60,000 nucleotides of DNA from Membranipora membranacea (Eukaryota > Bryozoa > Gymnolaemata > Cheilostomatida > Membraniporidae). How positions within the stretch are numbered: position 1 is the first letter of the stretch; each line of letters starts with the position of its first letter. The notes beneath the pieces were generated by a model, which had not been told where the DNA came from, searched no databases, and saw nothing but the letters and a program-made list of their open reading frames with translations. The stretch spans positions 11,167,001 to 11,227,000 of the forward strand of contig OU612066.1 of NCBI GenBank assembly GCA_914767715.1, given 5' to 3'. The position numbers and the translations under genes are program-made. Of the stretch, positions 12,701 through 25,149 are shown in pieces.

Positions 12701-12860
12701 ATTTCCTTGGCCGTGATCTTAGTAAATGTAAAATGATCTACCATTTTGAGAGTTGTGTATATGCACCGTTTCCCAGTGGTGAATATTGATGAGCAACTAA
12801 TTTTTACAATAGCAGAATAAGCTATTATTGTATCTATCCTATTTCAGATGGGTTGGAATA
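9790..12860. other. Intergenic, AT-rich, no gene seen
   Basis: About 3 kb with only short random open frames. I see no conserved protein segment, tRNA or long repeat here. It is downstream of MOB1, so the 12.0-12.86 kb part may be MOB1 3' UTR or terminator sequence; no clear polyadenylation site could be assigned. Confidence 0.5.
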
Positions 12861-12864
12861 GATT

Positions 12865-15792
12865 TCACTCTGTGAGCTTTTCTATGAGTTCATGCAAGGG
12901 AGCTAACTCCCGTTTATCAATGAGACTAAACTCTTGTACAAAGAATATGAAATGTTTGAAGGACGTATTAAGGTGAGCCTCTTCACTGAGCTCGACCACC
13001 TCGCGGAAATGTTGATGATAGATATGTGCGTACACCCGGAATAGACGCTTCAGTATTGTCTTAGCACTTTGTATGAACGTCTTGGGAAATGGCACCCCTA
13101 GAAATTAGAAAAAAGACAGCAACTGAATGGCCTGCGAATGATAAAAAGCAACCCACCAATTTCACAGTTTTAATAGTGTAAGAGCTGATGTGGTTATAGT
13201 TGACAATTGACCTCACAGAATCCCCCATCACAACCAGGTCTTGCAGCTCTTAGCTACTACCAAAAGTAATCGATACAAGTACTATCACTCCCCGGTCGAT
13301 ATTGCGCCATACGCAGAAAGTCCAAATCGTTGTAACAAAGAAGACGACTGCTATGTTGGCATTATCCCAATTTTGTGTCAAAACATTGTCATGTCACACC
13401 TTTGCCGAGACTCACCTATTTTTGAGGGGAATAAAGATTCGTCATCAAGTTGATCCTGAACCCACGTCATAAGAAAGTCGATATATTTTGGAGCTGAGCA
13501 TTTGATGGGTTTTTTGACAGTGTGCCCATCTGCCCAATGGTATTCATATTTAGGACCAGCTGACATCACCGGACAGGTCTTCTCTGTACAGAACTCAGTG
13601 ATAGTACCGTACAACATGTTAATCTGGTTAAAGAAGTCCACTGCTGCAAAATAAATGTCAAAACACTTGTCAGAAATGCATCATTCCTTATCTGTCACTA
13701 TTCCTGTCATTCAAATGATGTAATGCTAGCATAATGTCATGATAGCATACATGCAAAAAGATATCCTAACTCATGTTGAGGCTCATAACATTTTTTCTTC
13801 TTCTCTAGAGTCTCGGCAAAGGTTATGCCTTCAGCTTACCGATGAAACCTGTGACATGTGGGGATTTACAAGGAATTCATCCGCTGTCTTTAACTCGTTA
13901 TATTGATGATAGGCTGAAGTAAAATAGCTAATTTGATCAAGGGTCAAACATTCAGTTATCCAATATCACTGTGGGTCAAAACGTGTCAAGAACTGCTGAC
14001 CAAAGACTAGTATTCAGTCAAAGCAATAGCAATCAACTAATCGCAATGATTTCATTTCAAACTAAGACAATTTGTGATTGATAATGCAAATATACGATTT
14101 ATCATAAAGAGCCATCAAGGGCCATATTCTAGACAGGGAGAAAGGCTCATTAATGTGCTTAGCTAGCCAAAAAAGTCAATTTGACTGTGATTATTTTAGA
14201 CACAAGTCAACCTGGAAGAAAATTAATTACACAAGGCTTATGACATTTGTAATGAGATCCTGATTATCTTGATATGACTAAAAAAACGCACACAAAGCAG
14301 TTACTGGCTTTTATGCAATATGAGTCATATTCTGTTGCATCGCCCTTACAGGCGTATTATGAGGTCAGATTAGGGAGGCAATTTGATTTCATGCCAAGCG
14401 GCTTACAAAAACATACCACAAGAATGGAAACTTCTTATGTTTGTGCAGGGGCATGTTTTCGTTAGCCAATCAAACGCTCTTTTTATTCTATAAACAAACT
14501 ATATGCACGAGAGTGGGAGTTTTTATCAGACAATCAGGCCAGCCATGTTATGATTTTTTTGCAGCTTATTGATCAAGCTGTGGCTAATTGTAGCAGTATT
14601 TATGATGATCTCATTGATAGGATTGCATATAAAGCTTTCATTGATTACTACTGGACTGAAAACAACCACCTCAGTGAATCCTCAGATTTACCCCACAAAG
14701 TGCAGTAAGTGCATGAGCGTCATAGCTAATTACAAGCCAATGACCTGCCTTGATTAAGCTAAAGACATGCAAAATACAGTGTCAGGATAGAGTGTTCACT
14801 GTGACTCTTCAAATTGGCCGAGATAATTCTATAGGAATAACGGAAATTTCCACAGTCACCATGTCAGAATGCTGATATCTCAAGAGCCCCGCCAAACATT
14901 CCCATCTGAGCTGATACTATTTGCTCCACAGAGAAATCACATCAGTAAAACTCTTATCTTACTTAGCAACCCTCAAACCCGAGACAAATTAGGCCCACAC
15001 TAGATTGGTGTGAACCAAATGATGCACATATCACATGACCATCACGTCTAATCACACCAAGAACCAGTATAGATACTGTCTCGGTTTGTACAAATTCTTG
15101 CTAGGTTTAAGCTTAACTAAATGTGGATAGACCTCACAATGACTGAATGCATTGAGATTTAGCGGAAGGGACCAAATTTCCTTGTGTGAAATAACGAGAG
15201 ATCTGATTTATAAAGTTTGAATTAACCAGCTTACACTGTATTCATAACTTACTGTTGACCGCGACCCATTCGTTGAGATCCTCACCCTCAGGTAATGATA
15301 CAGCTAGCCTAAGATTTCCGCTGCCAAGGGTGGCAGCGGCATGCTTCATCAAATCATACTGATGAGATCCTTCAGGTATATTCTTCTTTGGTTTAAAAGT
15401 CTTAGTGCTTCGATTACTGCTGCTGCAACATAAAAGTGTAACTATCATTCTCACTGGTAAAGTTACAAGTGACAGGACAGCGACACACCGACCCATGCCT
15501 AATATCCTCACAACATATTCCTCATTGTACCGTATGTTCAGTAATAACAAACAAAGTCAGTTTCACCCTAGGGATGGCCAGAAGGCTTCCCTCTTGACAA
15601 TATTTAAGACTTGACATTGAAACAAACATGCTGTCATTTCTATTGACATTATGCCAAGCATCCGGAGGCCCTGATCATAAATAAAACCATAAATAATCAG
15701 ATGTGCAACTAAGGGCAACAGTTGGGTTTATTCTATTGTGTGTCGTTGAACATTACAAATAATCTCATTAATACTTACAACAAAAAACTCAT
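12865..15792 (-). CDS. MOB1: MOB1 kinase activator (Hippo/NDR pathway), complete, 4 exons, 214 aa
   Basis: Exons on the minus strand: 15792-15779 (14 nt), 15422-15253, 13643-13416 and 13097-12865; phases 2,1,1; total 645 nt. The tiny first exon gives MSFLF, as in animal MOB1. The protein then follows the family closely: KTFKPKKNIPEGSHQY, LGSGNLR, SLPEGEDLNEW, VDFFNQINMLYGTITEFCT, KPIKCSAPKYID, ILKRLFRVYAHIYHQHF, EEAHLNTSFKHFIFFVQEF and ELAPLHELIEKL. The four zinc ligands (Cys in FCTEKTCPV, His in HIYHQHF) are present. MOB1 is a cytoplasmic adaptor that binds and activates LATS/NDR kinases after phosphorylation by MST/Hippo. The length is near the usual 216 aa. The gene is intact. Introns of 356, 1609 and 318 bp carry nothing else that I recognise. 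It has no obvious functional link to its neighbours. Confidence 0.97.
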
Positions 15793-15799
15793 ACTGAGC

Positions 15800-16500
15800 C
15801 AAAGTCAGCTTAATTCAGGCTGTGACTTCCTCTTTCCCTTCTCCTATTCAGACAAACAAAGGTTCCTAAAGATACAAAGTAATGCTGCCACCCACCTGAA
15901 ATATAAAAAATGTGGCTTGCTTTGAGTGAATATTGGTATTTAGGCCTTTTATCATAGTAGGCCTATGTTGTAACATAGTAAGAATGAATAGGCCTGACTG
16001 TAGGCTTAGCGTAAGTCAAAGTGTGAGTTATGAATGCTGTAGGTACCAGTACATATAACTAAAATAACTACAATACCAGTTCACATACTATCTACTGAGT
16101 TTGGGCTAGTTGGCATGTGTACGTTTTCACAAAAGCATCCTACAATAAGTGAGCAAAGTTTAATTTAACATGCCAACAAACAAAAATTTCTTCTCAAAGA
16201 AATGCTTGGTTTGTGAGGATTTCTTGAGGAATCATGAGATTAATGCATTTATCAACCATAGATTGTTTATTTTAAAATAATCCCATGTTACTGGGGTATC
16301 ACTGTACTGACAAGTGATATCCTTTGAATTTGAGAGTCTTTAGCGCAGTGTATGACATGGTATCTACGCATGTTTACTCTGAAGTGGCCCTCTCCGCCAA
16401 GTCATTCTTTGCTTGCAGATATTGCTTACAATAATATACCTCAAACCTTGCTTACTCATTCAAATCAATATCACTCTGGTGATACTCATAATCATTGACG
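15800..16500. other. Upstream region of MOB1, no gene seen
   Basis: Short open frames only. It should hold the MOB1 promoter and 5' UTR on the minus strand, but no core promoter motif can be assigned with confidence. Confidence 0.4.
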
Positions 16501-16502
16501 GT

Positions 16503-16760
16503 TAAACAACTTTTTAAAAGAATGTTAGGAACTCTGATATATCAGCGAAAACTTTCAGAGCTTTTTCCACTGGCTTTTTACACTGTTTCAGACTTCTTCA
16601 TACATGAAACTTGAGGTGCTTCAAATTGAAATGTTTCCATTATAAGCCAAATGCTTAATGTATGAAGAAGTCTAAAACAGTGTAAAAAGCCAGTGGAAAA
16701 AGCTCTGAAAGTTTTCGCTGATATATCAGAGTTCCTAACATTCTTGTAAAAAGTTGTTTA
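16503..16760. mobile_element. Near-perfect long hairpin (MITE-like), ~103-bp arms
   Basis: The left arm 16503-16605 and right arm 16658-16760 are reverse complements with very few mismatches (two or three seen); the loop is 52 bp. The arms begin taaacaactttttaa and include tcagcgaaaactttcagag. The high identity means recent insertion or ongoing gene conversion. No protein is encoded, and target-site duplication is at most TA. Confidence 0.75.
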
Positions 16761-16764
16761 TAAC

Positions 16765-18535
16765 TATAACTAGACAGAAGCTTCCATTGAGTAATGAGTC
16801 CATGCCATGGAAACCATGGCTCATACTGATAAGGCAGAATTTGTTTGATGCCTTGAGCCTTTCACTTATTATTGACTTGATACACAATTCAGGCTGTCTA
16901 TTTGCTGACAGCATAAAATAGCAAAGTGTTAAAACCGTCTACTGTAACAATACCTAGGCCTACTGTTACTGTTCATAATCAAGCAGCAGCAAACAATAAA
17001 TGTTTGTTTAGTCAAATTACTAACCTGTCCTCCTATTATTGTGATTGAGTTTTATATTCCAAGCTTCATAAACGACTACATTCAGCTTGCTTTGTAAGTG
17101 CTAGAGCTACCGTGAGTCAGTCAGTGTAGGTCTGGTTCCCTATCAATATCACTGTAAAAGGAAAATGGATAGACATTCCTGTTTACTGATTAATTCAATC
17201 ATATCTGGTTGTGGTGCAACAGACATACTCACAGTGAGTAGGTAAAATTCCCATACACATAGCCTACCTACAATGAGTGAGATAGTATAGTTGTCACATA
17301 CTAAATAATGAGACAACTTCTTGTAAAAAATAGGCCTATTTATTATTAGCTGCTTCTTCGTCTGATTAACTTTCACAAAAATACTCTCCCGCTCCCAACA
17401 TAGTAGTTATTGGTCTAGGTGTGAACAACTATATCTAGTTAAGTGATTCCTAAAGAAGTTCAGCTGGCAAGTTGCCTTCCTACCAGCCAGTACCAGTGAG
17501 AGTGACTGAAAATTCACTGGACTGATTGATTGATGTGGTTAGGGCTAGGCTAGGGAGCATTTGCCCAACCTCGAGAAGTGTTTCAGAGTCTATTGTTACA
17601 CATAGACTAGAGAGGAGTGAAGATTATCCATAATTAAATTTATCAATTGAATCACCAACCAAAATCAAGGTTTTTGGGTTACAAGAAGAAAGTTAGTGAG
17701 CGAGGAGTGAGTAAGTAAAGGAAGAATGAATTCTCCCTGGTGGGTAGTAGATAAAAGTAGTAAATAACAGTTTATACAATTGTTTGAGAAGTTCTAATTA
17801 CTGACTTACACTGTGGGTTTATCCTGTACTATATGTTGATGATTCTGCCAAGTGATCAGATTGACAACTTATACATCAATAGCAATGAATATGGGTATCA
17901 AATTCCTCTCCTAAAAATTTTGTATTAGGTTTTGTGGACAAGTATAACAGATAACAAGATGGCAATGCACTCTCATGAAAAAGTTGTTACTGATGTCTAG
18001 TTTGCAAGACAGACCAGAGTTTTTATTATGTCACATGTTTTTATCAGATAATCTATGTGGTGCGTTAGCTTAAAATCCAAACTTTCTAAGGCTGATATAT
18101 TGTGGGGAGTACAAGAAGCTCACAAACATGTATTAGAACTGTGGTTTGTGGCGGGAAAGTTTAAACTATAGTTGCAGTTTCATGCTATGAACTATGAAGT
18201 GTACTTTGGCCATGCAAGACAAACATAGAATACTACTAGCTCTTTTCCATAAGTAGTCTCCATCATAAGGTAAATGCATAAATACTATCGGACTCATGTT
18301 ATACAGGTCTTCTCCGAAACCTGGGTCGATGGCAATGTTTGACCACCACTAGTGCAAGGAGTTAGAACTAACTAACTCTAACACTTTGACTAGTGGTATA
18401 TTTGTTTGTTTAGGGTAATTGATTAATGAGTATTCCCTGAGTATTTTTTGTTTAAAATCTACCTACTAGGTTGTGCATTGTTCTTATGATGAGATTATTC
18501 ACCTGAACCCATTCATTACACACAAAAAAAACAAT
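16765..18535. other. Intergenic, no gene seen
   Basis: AT-rich sequence with only short open frames. I see no protein-like segments or strong repeats. Confidence 0.45.
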
Positions 18536-18539
18536 GGGG

Positions 18540-18945
18540 ATCAGCAATAGCTCAGTGCTAGCCTGCAGCTTTGACAAAGCTGCAGGCTAGCTCAGTGCTG
18601 GACTAGGCATCCTGTTTTGGGGATAACTAGGTCCCAGGTCCTGGGTTGGAGCCCCACAGGATGCACTGTATGTCAAGTGCTACCTTATTTGGATGTCGCG
18701 GGCCATTCACCCTAACCGCCCTGGAACAATCAACAAATGGATAATGTGTCGGCACATATTATTCCCAAAGCCTTCAAAACTGAAGTGGAAATCATTCGGT
18801 ACGAAACAAACAAAAATGCAACATAACCAGAGGTAGGTTAGTAAATGTGTTGACACTGATTCTTAGTGGGGTGGGAGGAGAAGAACCAATGCCAGGTCAT
18901 ATGGTAATTTCAGGTAAGTACCTTGGTCCTTGGCCTTACTTTGAT
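18540..18945 (+). mobile_element. tRNA-like SINE with small internal palindrome
   Basis: An A-box-like tagctcagtgctgg and a B-box-like gggttggagcccc lie about 60 bp apart, then an unrelated body ends near a gaagaaccaatgccaggtca block. The block gctagcctgcagcttt/aaagctgcaggctagc at 18558-18592 is a perfect short palindrome that duplicates the A box. The tail block reappears inverted at 19370-19430, next to another tRNA-like A box at 19243-19270. Confidence 0.5.
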
Positions 18946-19229
18946 AAATGAGAACACTTTCTGGGCTGGCTTTGATCTGATAGTGTTTAAATACCCATGA
19001 TCGCCTGTTTTGACATTACAAAACTATAACCCAGTTCTGAAAGGTGCATAACATAAGTTCGACAAACATCAAAAGTTTCGGTGTATTGATATCCACCCGA
19101 GTTTTTTGTTTGTGGTGTGAGTGTAAGTATCTCAAGACAGCCTCATGACGTCTAAAGACGTCCCAAGACTGCTCTACAACATCACAAGGTTGTCCCACAA
19201 CATGTCCTATGAGTCTTCAAGCAACCGGT

Positions 19230-19440
19230 GTCCTCCGAGAACAGATAAATTAGTAGAGCATCCGCTTGGAGGTCATATAGTTGTGTGTTGGAAACCATAT
19301 CTGGTCAACAAATTCTCGCCTTATGCAATACCCCTCATTTTTATTCTAAGTTAGGCCAAGGTCTGACGTACTTTCCTGAAAGTACCATATGATCTGGCAT
19401 TGGCCCTTCTTCTCCCCACCAAATGAGCCAACACATTGGC
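19230..19440. repeat. Second tRNA-like head with inverted SINE tail
   Basis: The sequence tagtagagcatccgcttgg resembles a tRNA A box. Downstream, ctttcctgaaagtaccatat to ccttcttctcccca is the reverse complement of about 18880-18925. Probably two SINE relics facing each other. Confidence 0.35.
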
Positions 19441-19880
19441 TAATGTAGGGGTGCGGTCAAACATCGGGAGGTACGCAGGTTTTGGAGGATATCTGTAACT
19501 TTTATTATGTTCTTTGCTCACCTTTCACCGCCATGTCCTGATCAGGTGGCGGGTTTTTGTCTGACCCCCAGTTCCACTAAAATTGTCCACCTTATTCGAC
19601 CACTTGTATCCTTTTGATTTAGCCAGCGGAGGTCGGCAAAAATTATGTCACATCAGCGCTGTTTTGGCCGTCATCGCCCTCTGCTTCCCTCCACCCTCCT
19701 GTTGTACACTCTCCTGAGATCTTCATCTCTCTCACGTCGACAAACATGGCAACACCAATCTAGTCTCTTTTTCCTCATGACATCTCTGTTAGGCATTATA
19801 TTGGCTTCTGCTGTTATCTCTTCTCTTCTATTACATTGTAATCAATTAACCTCTATATTTTATCAGTTCAAAAATTTGTG
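19440..19880. other. Intergenic, no clear gene
   Basis: Short open frames exist, for example from 19645, but none has family-like features. Confidence 0.35.
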
Positions 19881-19887
19881 GATCTGA

Positions 19888-20169
19888 CCACACAAAGAGT
19901 ACTCATTGGACCACATCATTACACAAACTTATGTTGTTCTGAATGGGCACTTAAAACCTCGTCGCTGGCGACGGGTGTTGTACGACGTGTGGCAGATGAT
20001 GTATGCGGCATGGTTTACAGCACTCAAGTCCTATTAAGCGCGTCTCACCGCCCAACATGGGCTGCACCAACAAACCCTCTACCCTGAATTTTCAGAAAAC
20101 TGGCTATTGTCCATACTGCGCTCTTGCTGTTATGATCAGGAGGAAGATTTTATGCTAGTGGTCACTTAG
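19888..20169 (+). pseudogene. Protein-like exon fragment with one in-frame stop, family unknown
   Basis: One frame reads as convincing protein on both sides of a single TAA at about 20035: NGHLKPRRWRRVLYDVWQ before it, and TLYPEFSENWLLSILRS after it, ending at a TAG near 20167. The composition (amphipathic, Trp- and Tyr-rich) is unlike random AT-rich DNA. Upstream in the same frame there is a TGA near 19885, so any further coding sequence would need a splice. I do not recognise the family. It could be a decayed gene end or an exon whose real 3' splice site precedes the stop. Confidence 0.35.
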
Positions 20170-20174
20170 ACGTA

Positions 20175-20995
20175 ACTGGCGGTTGACCAAGAGGGAGTTC
20201 ATAGGTGGGCCTTTCTGGAATTTTTTTTGTTTTTCGGAGTCACCATAACTTACTCAGGGGGATGAATTGTATGTACTTACCCCTTACAGAGCGGTACAAA
20301 TCGATTGGTTGGTTTACTGGAAAATATCAAGGTTACATATTTTCTATTTTTATAGATTTATCCTGATTGAGTGAATAAGTTTTCTGCATTTTGACTACTC
20401 AATGTCATTACCTAAGCCTGGTTGTCTCCCAACAGGACAGTGCCCCCATTCCTCTGTAAGACACCCCCTCCCCACCCCTGCTGCAGCTGTGGGAGATATT
20501 ATCACTGATATAAATTATCAATATATTTAACAATACTATTACAGAATATCACTTTGGTCAATGAAGATACAGGTGATTGTTTACACGCGTTTTGATGATG
20601 TCACGGTATCTCATGGCGTCAAAGATACTTTACAAGAAAAAAAATCATCAAGTTGGAGCAAAAGTTTGGAGAGGCTAAAAAGGAGGTATGTCAATAATAT
20701 CAATATCTTTTCCACTCCTTTTGATGCTAGCTTTTGATATAAAGTAATATAAGATCACTCAGCTGCACTGATTAATATTGAGAGTTCACAGAGTTTTGAC
20801 GTTACAAATTATCCCTGCTAACTTATCCGTCAATCTTTGTTTGAGATTAAATTTTTGGGTTTCACTCATCCCTGAAGTGTAAGCATTAAACCAAAGGGAT
20901 TGTATTTGATTAAAACAGGCCCCCATCAGAGCCAGTTCAAATTTCAAGGTCATACTCTCTGATATATTCATATATAGATACTCTGCTGGCGGATA
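20175..20995. other. Upstream region of paralogue C1, no gene seen
   Basis: AT-rich, with only random short frames. Likely promoter and 5' UTR of the gene starting at 20998. Confidence 0.4.
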
Positions 20996-20997
20996 TC

Positions 20998-22497
20998 ATG
21001 GAGATGGGAGGATTTGAAGAGAATATTTACTACACTGGGGACAGTAGTTATCAACGTCCCGACACAAAAAGCCCAGCCAGCTCCTCACAGATGCCCAGCT
21101 CAGCACAGGAATACTCATTCCTCACCGATGGGCAGGATACTCGTGTCACACCTGCCGGGTATCAGGAATTTGAGGAAGCATCGATGAGCTTGAGGCAACA
21201 ACTTTACAAACAAAACGGTAAACTTGTTGATCAACTAATCCGTGGACTTGATTGTTGATATGTTTTTCCTGTGAGCATGTCTTTCAGCTTCACAAACTTT
21301 GGCATGAAGCGGGACTATCAATACTGCATGAGAGATGATATGCTGTAGAGGGGAGGCTCAGATACATTATATTTGCAGACAAAGTTAGGTGATTCTATTC
21401 TTTCCCATCTTCTCTCTGTTTCTAGATGGACAGGCTATGCGGTACAATGATATCCCGTATGTATCTAATGTTGCTGAGTATGGGAGTATTGGTGAAATAG
21501 ATCTACCAGACTACGGGAGTTCTAGTGGTTAGTGACCTTAATTTAAAGGGGAAGACATCGATGATTTACATCAGTGACACATATAACCCAGAATAAATGC
21601 ATTCCTTTTTTGATTGATGTAAAGACAGGTGGTCAACAACCTGTCTCATGAAAGTGTTTTGTGAATGTTGACAAGTTGTAAGGCGTAGAAGCGTGTGTAT
21701 TGGGTCAGAGTACCACACAGATCAGTTTACTTCGATACCATTCAATAAATCATCATCTTAATTTAGTTTAGAATGTAGCTACTTTCAATAGTCTTTATAT
21801 TCAGTACGGATTGCACTCTGTATGTATGATTTCCTCATTGCTCTCAGGCAAGCTGTATCAAGAGAGCCCACAAGATCTGTGGCATGAAGCACCAATGGTA
21901 AAGTCTGAGAGCTATGTACATGTGAAGAAAGAGACAGACGTCCAGGCACAACCATCAACATACGCAATAAACCCAATTCTACCATGTGCCCGATCAACAT
22001 CCGATCCTGTATACGATGAGCAAACAGATATGAAAGATTTTCTCATGGAAGAGAAAGTGTCTGAGACTGATATCCAACCAAGTTCGAGTCTCAAGCAGCA
22101 GTTTGCTTCAGAGTATTCTTTCAGGCCTACCGCAGTGAACAATAAAAGAAAACCAAGGCAGGGTAAAAGTCTACGCTGGAATCCAGATCAAGTCCCAAGT
22201 TTCAAGCCTATCGAGAAGAAGCCGGATCCCTTTGCTGATTACTATGGTCCGACAAACGATAGCGCACCCCCGGAGGAACATGAAGATCGTGAAATGCGTC
22301 GTCATAAAACAAAAGAATTCAGTAGGAGCTCTGATGATGTGGGTCGAGGAGAACGAGATGCTTTACGAGCAGCAAAAATACAGAAAGAAAAACTTATGTC
22401 TGATCGAGACGCAGAGCGGAGTGTGGAGGCCGACAATGTGTATGTAAGGATGCGTGATATGTATACCAAATCAAAGAAACCTGAATGTGAATTGTGA
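20998..22497 (+). CDS. Paralogue C1 of an unrecognised tandem family (323 aa, 3 exons)
   Basis: Exons 20998-21217, 21426-21527 and 21848-22497; every intron is phase 1 with GT-AG ends; total 972 nt. The product is hydrophilic, rich in Ser, Pro, Asp and Lys, and probably disordered. The last 70 residues are highly charged (ERDALRAAKIQKEKL) and could form a helix or coiled coil. Exon 3 starts KLYQESPQDLWHEAPMV, which matches the exon 3 start of C2 (RAFLENPHDLWDNAPTV), and both are followed later by a YGP motif (ADYYGPTND; LYGPDEP). The 3' flank (22735-22830) also resembles that of C2 (25195-25290). No known domain was recognised and no signal peptide or membrane helix is seen. Gene structure is clear; function is unknown. 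Confidence 0.75.
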
Positions 22498-22504
22498 TAC
22501 TTCG

Positions 22505-23220
22505 TCTAATACTCTCATGTATGTATTTGTGGTAGCAGATATAATAAGTTGAGCAATTTTATTTCCTATGTAGTCTTCAGCACAATGATTTTGATATTTA
22601 GGACATGTCAAAAATGTGTCCTCACTATTTTGCCTTGCTTTTTCTTGCCAAAGGTAGATATTTGTTTCATATTTATGCCTGCTTAGATCGGATTTGCTTT
22701 ATTAATTCGATGATTTTGATGATTGCAGGATTAACGTTTGAGTTAACAAGTACACCAGCAGTGATGATGTCATAGCCATGAGAGAAAGAGAGAGGACGAC
22801 TTGGAGCCAGATTTCAATTGAGAGGCTGTGAATATCACTGAGTGGTTTTAAACGAGTAAGTTATAAAACCTCTCATGCTAGGATGGAATTTCCCTTTCAT
22901 TCCTTTGAATAATACTCTCGTCATTACTGAGTTCCAGCCAATTTCTCCAGTTATGCAAATGCTTATAGTAACACCTATGTGGTAGAATGGTGCATAATGT
23001 CCAAAATATCAACATCAATATTTGAACCTTCAAACTTATTGCAAGTACAGCTATGGACTTGTCTTAGTCTGAGCTCCCCAGACTCTTCTGCTCGTCCGAT
23101 GCGCCTCCCCCCTTTCAGCTTCTCTGCAAGTGTCTATGGATGTATGTAAACATTGTGTTGAGTACAGTTATTAATGAGAACTTTATGTTCCAGATGAGAG
23201 AACAATAGGCTTTGAAAGAA
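22505..23220. other. 3' flank of C1 and upstream region of C2
   Basis: The block 22735-22860 is duplicated at 25195-25310 (shared tacaccag, gatgatgtca). This shows that the tandem unit includes non-coding flank. Confidence 0.55.
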
Positions 23221-23226
23221 GGACTA

Positions 23227-25147
23227 ATGGCTCAAAGAAACTCATATGCATACTCACAGCGGCGCTGTGCTGATAAAAATAGTTCAATTTGCCCTCAGCA
23301 GGACAGACAAAACAATGGAAAAACACAGAGTAAGTTTTAAGGAATCTGTTTATCTATTGCCACCAGTTTTCAAGTTCTGATACAGGGTGACATATCATAC
23401 ATATCATTATACAAACTGAGAAAATTCCAATAGCCTTTTTACCTTTTATATGAATTATTAACCAGAGCACCGCACCTTTTTAGTTCAAACTATTGTCAGC
23501 ATTCAAATATTATCGCTGTTACCACAAATGATACAGGAATTTAGAACATAAACATTACATAACGTGATATGAACTGCTCAGAACTTTTTAAGAACTTTGT
23601 CTCACAATCCCGAACTAACAAAATGTGCTATCAGTATCCTTAAACTACTGCTGCCACTCATGCAAATTTGTGCTCATTGAATTCTGCATAGCTCCAAGAC
23701 AATTAATTGAGCCGTAAATCTCATAATTGTTACCTAATGGACAAATAATTTGCACAAACTGATCTTCAAAATCAGGGCATGAAATGTACACACCAGCTTA
23801 TGACGTGTACAGTGTGCACTAGTAAGACGGTAACTACGTCACCCGATGCAGTAGATAATTAATTTCATAGCCTAATTTTGACGATCAATTTGTGCAAATT
23901 ATTTGCTCATTAGGTGACAATGCTGAGATTGCAGCCTCATTTTATTAGTTTTGAGCTACACAGAATTGTAGAAGCACACTTTTGGCTGTGTGGCAGCAGT
24001 GGTTTAAACAAAATTATGTAATTTTAAGTTGTGTGCCCAGTAACATAGACGACACGACTCTTAATGCGATCTCATAAAACGATTGTAGAAATTGACAGCT
24101 TATTTAAAATATTTTATTCACAATAGATGATGTAATATTCCTATTACCATACATAGGAAGTTAAAGGTCTCCATCAGCTTTGCCTCAATTTCCTATTCTT
24201 CCAGAAAAATCATTAGAAGATATTCCACAACACACAGACATAGTATTTGAATGTGGGATGCGTGATTACATGTGGAAAAATAAAGTCAAAGCAGCGGAAC
24301 TAGACAAAACTGACTTAGATAAACGAAAGGGTTAGTAAAAAATCCAACAAATCTTTAGATGATGGGGTGTGAAATATTCTTCAACATGCCTGAATTCCAT
24401 AGACTCAGAAAATCATTAAGCACCGCTCCTCCTAGCTCAAACATTGCTGATCTCCAGTTCTAGGACTTATTATTGTCTTGAAACTTCACTCCTTATAATG
24501 GTGTATTGATTTAGCAAGGGTCACAAATTTTGGTACCACTGGTTATATCTCCAGGATGATATTGCCTGCCAAATAAAATACTGTATAATGTTTGGCCGAC
24601 TGATAAAGTTGTCTTATTTTCAAATGTAGGTAGGGCATTTCTTGAGAATCCCCATGATTTGTGGGATAACGCACCAACAGTTGAGCGAAAACTGCGGCAA
24701 GAAGATTATCAATGTGATTCACCACCTGCAGATACATTCATTACCTGGTGTCCAGAAGAACCATCTTTTGAGGCCGTGCTCAGAGCTGAAACTAAGCAAT
24801 GTGTTCCATCACCATGCCAACCGTGTCAACCGCAACCCAAGCCGAAGAAGAAAGCAGGACACCCTGACCGAGCACCGATTCATTGGGCTTTATCTGACCT
24901 CGAAATTGAAACACCCACAAGAGATACGTATACTTGGAATTACGAAGAACGATTTGATTTAAATCCTTTGCATCATTTGAACTCACTAAATCTCAACGGT
25001 ATACCTGACGATGATGACCTTGATCATGAACACCCGACTGTCCCTACCCCTACCAGGAGACCTCCTACATTATGTCAGAAACAAGAGCCTAGACTGAGGG
25101 ATTGCCTCTATGGTCCTGATGAACCTGATATGAATCACAACTATTAG
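23227..25147 (+). CDS. Paralogue C2 of the tandem family (248 aa, 3 exons)
   Basis: Exons 23227-23329, 24205-24330 and 24630-25147; all introns phase 1; total 747 nt. Exon 1 encodes a short polar leader (YSQRRCADKN, DRQNNGKTQ) nearly shared with C3. Exon 3 carries the family core: LENPHDLWDNAP, a Pro/Lys-rich linker, FDLNPLHHLNSLNL, and a C-terminal RDCLYGPDEP. C3 has the same blocks and C1 a subset. The core motif LHHLNSL may be a short helical binding motif; that is inference. No catalytic residues, signal or membrane segment are seen. Intron 1 contains a large inverted repeat (23640-24007). Confidence 0.75.
23640..24007. mobile_element. Inverted-repeat (MITE-like) element in C2 intron 1
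   Basis: The arms (about 23640-23785 and 23860-24007) are reverse complements with moderate divergence. Shared blocks include caaataatttgcacaaa and, near the ends, actgctgccac facing gtggcagcagt. It is absent from the equivalent C3 intron, so insertion followed the tandem duplication. Confidence 0.65.
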
Positions 25148-25149
25148 AT

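Noticed and set aside
15405-15614. Plus-strand ORF over MOB1 exon 2
   Set aside because: Antisense shadow of the MOB1 exon.
18558-18592. Perfect stem like a bacterial terminator
   Set aside because: Eukaryotic DNA; it duplicates a SINE A box and has no T-run role.
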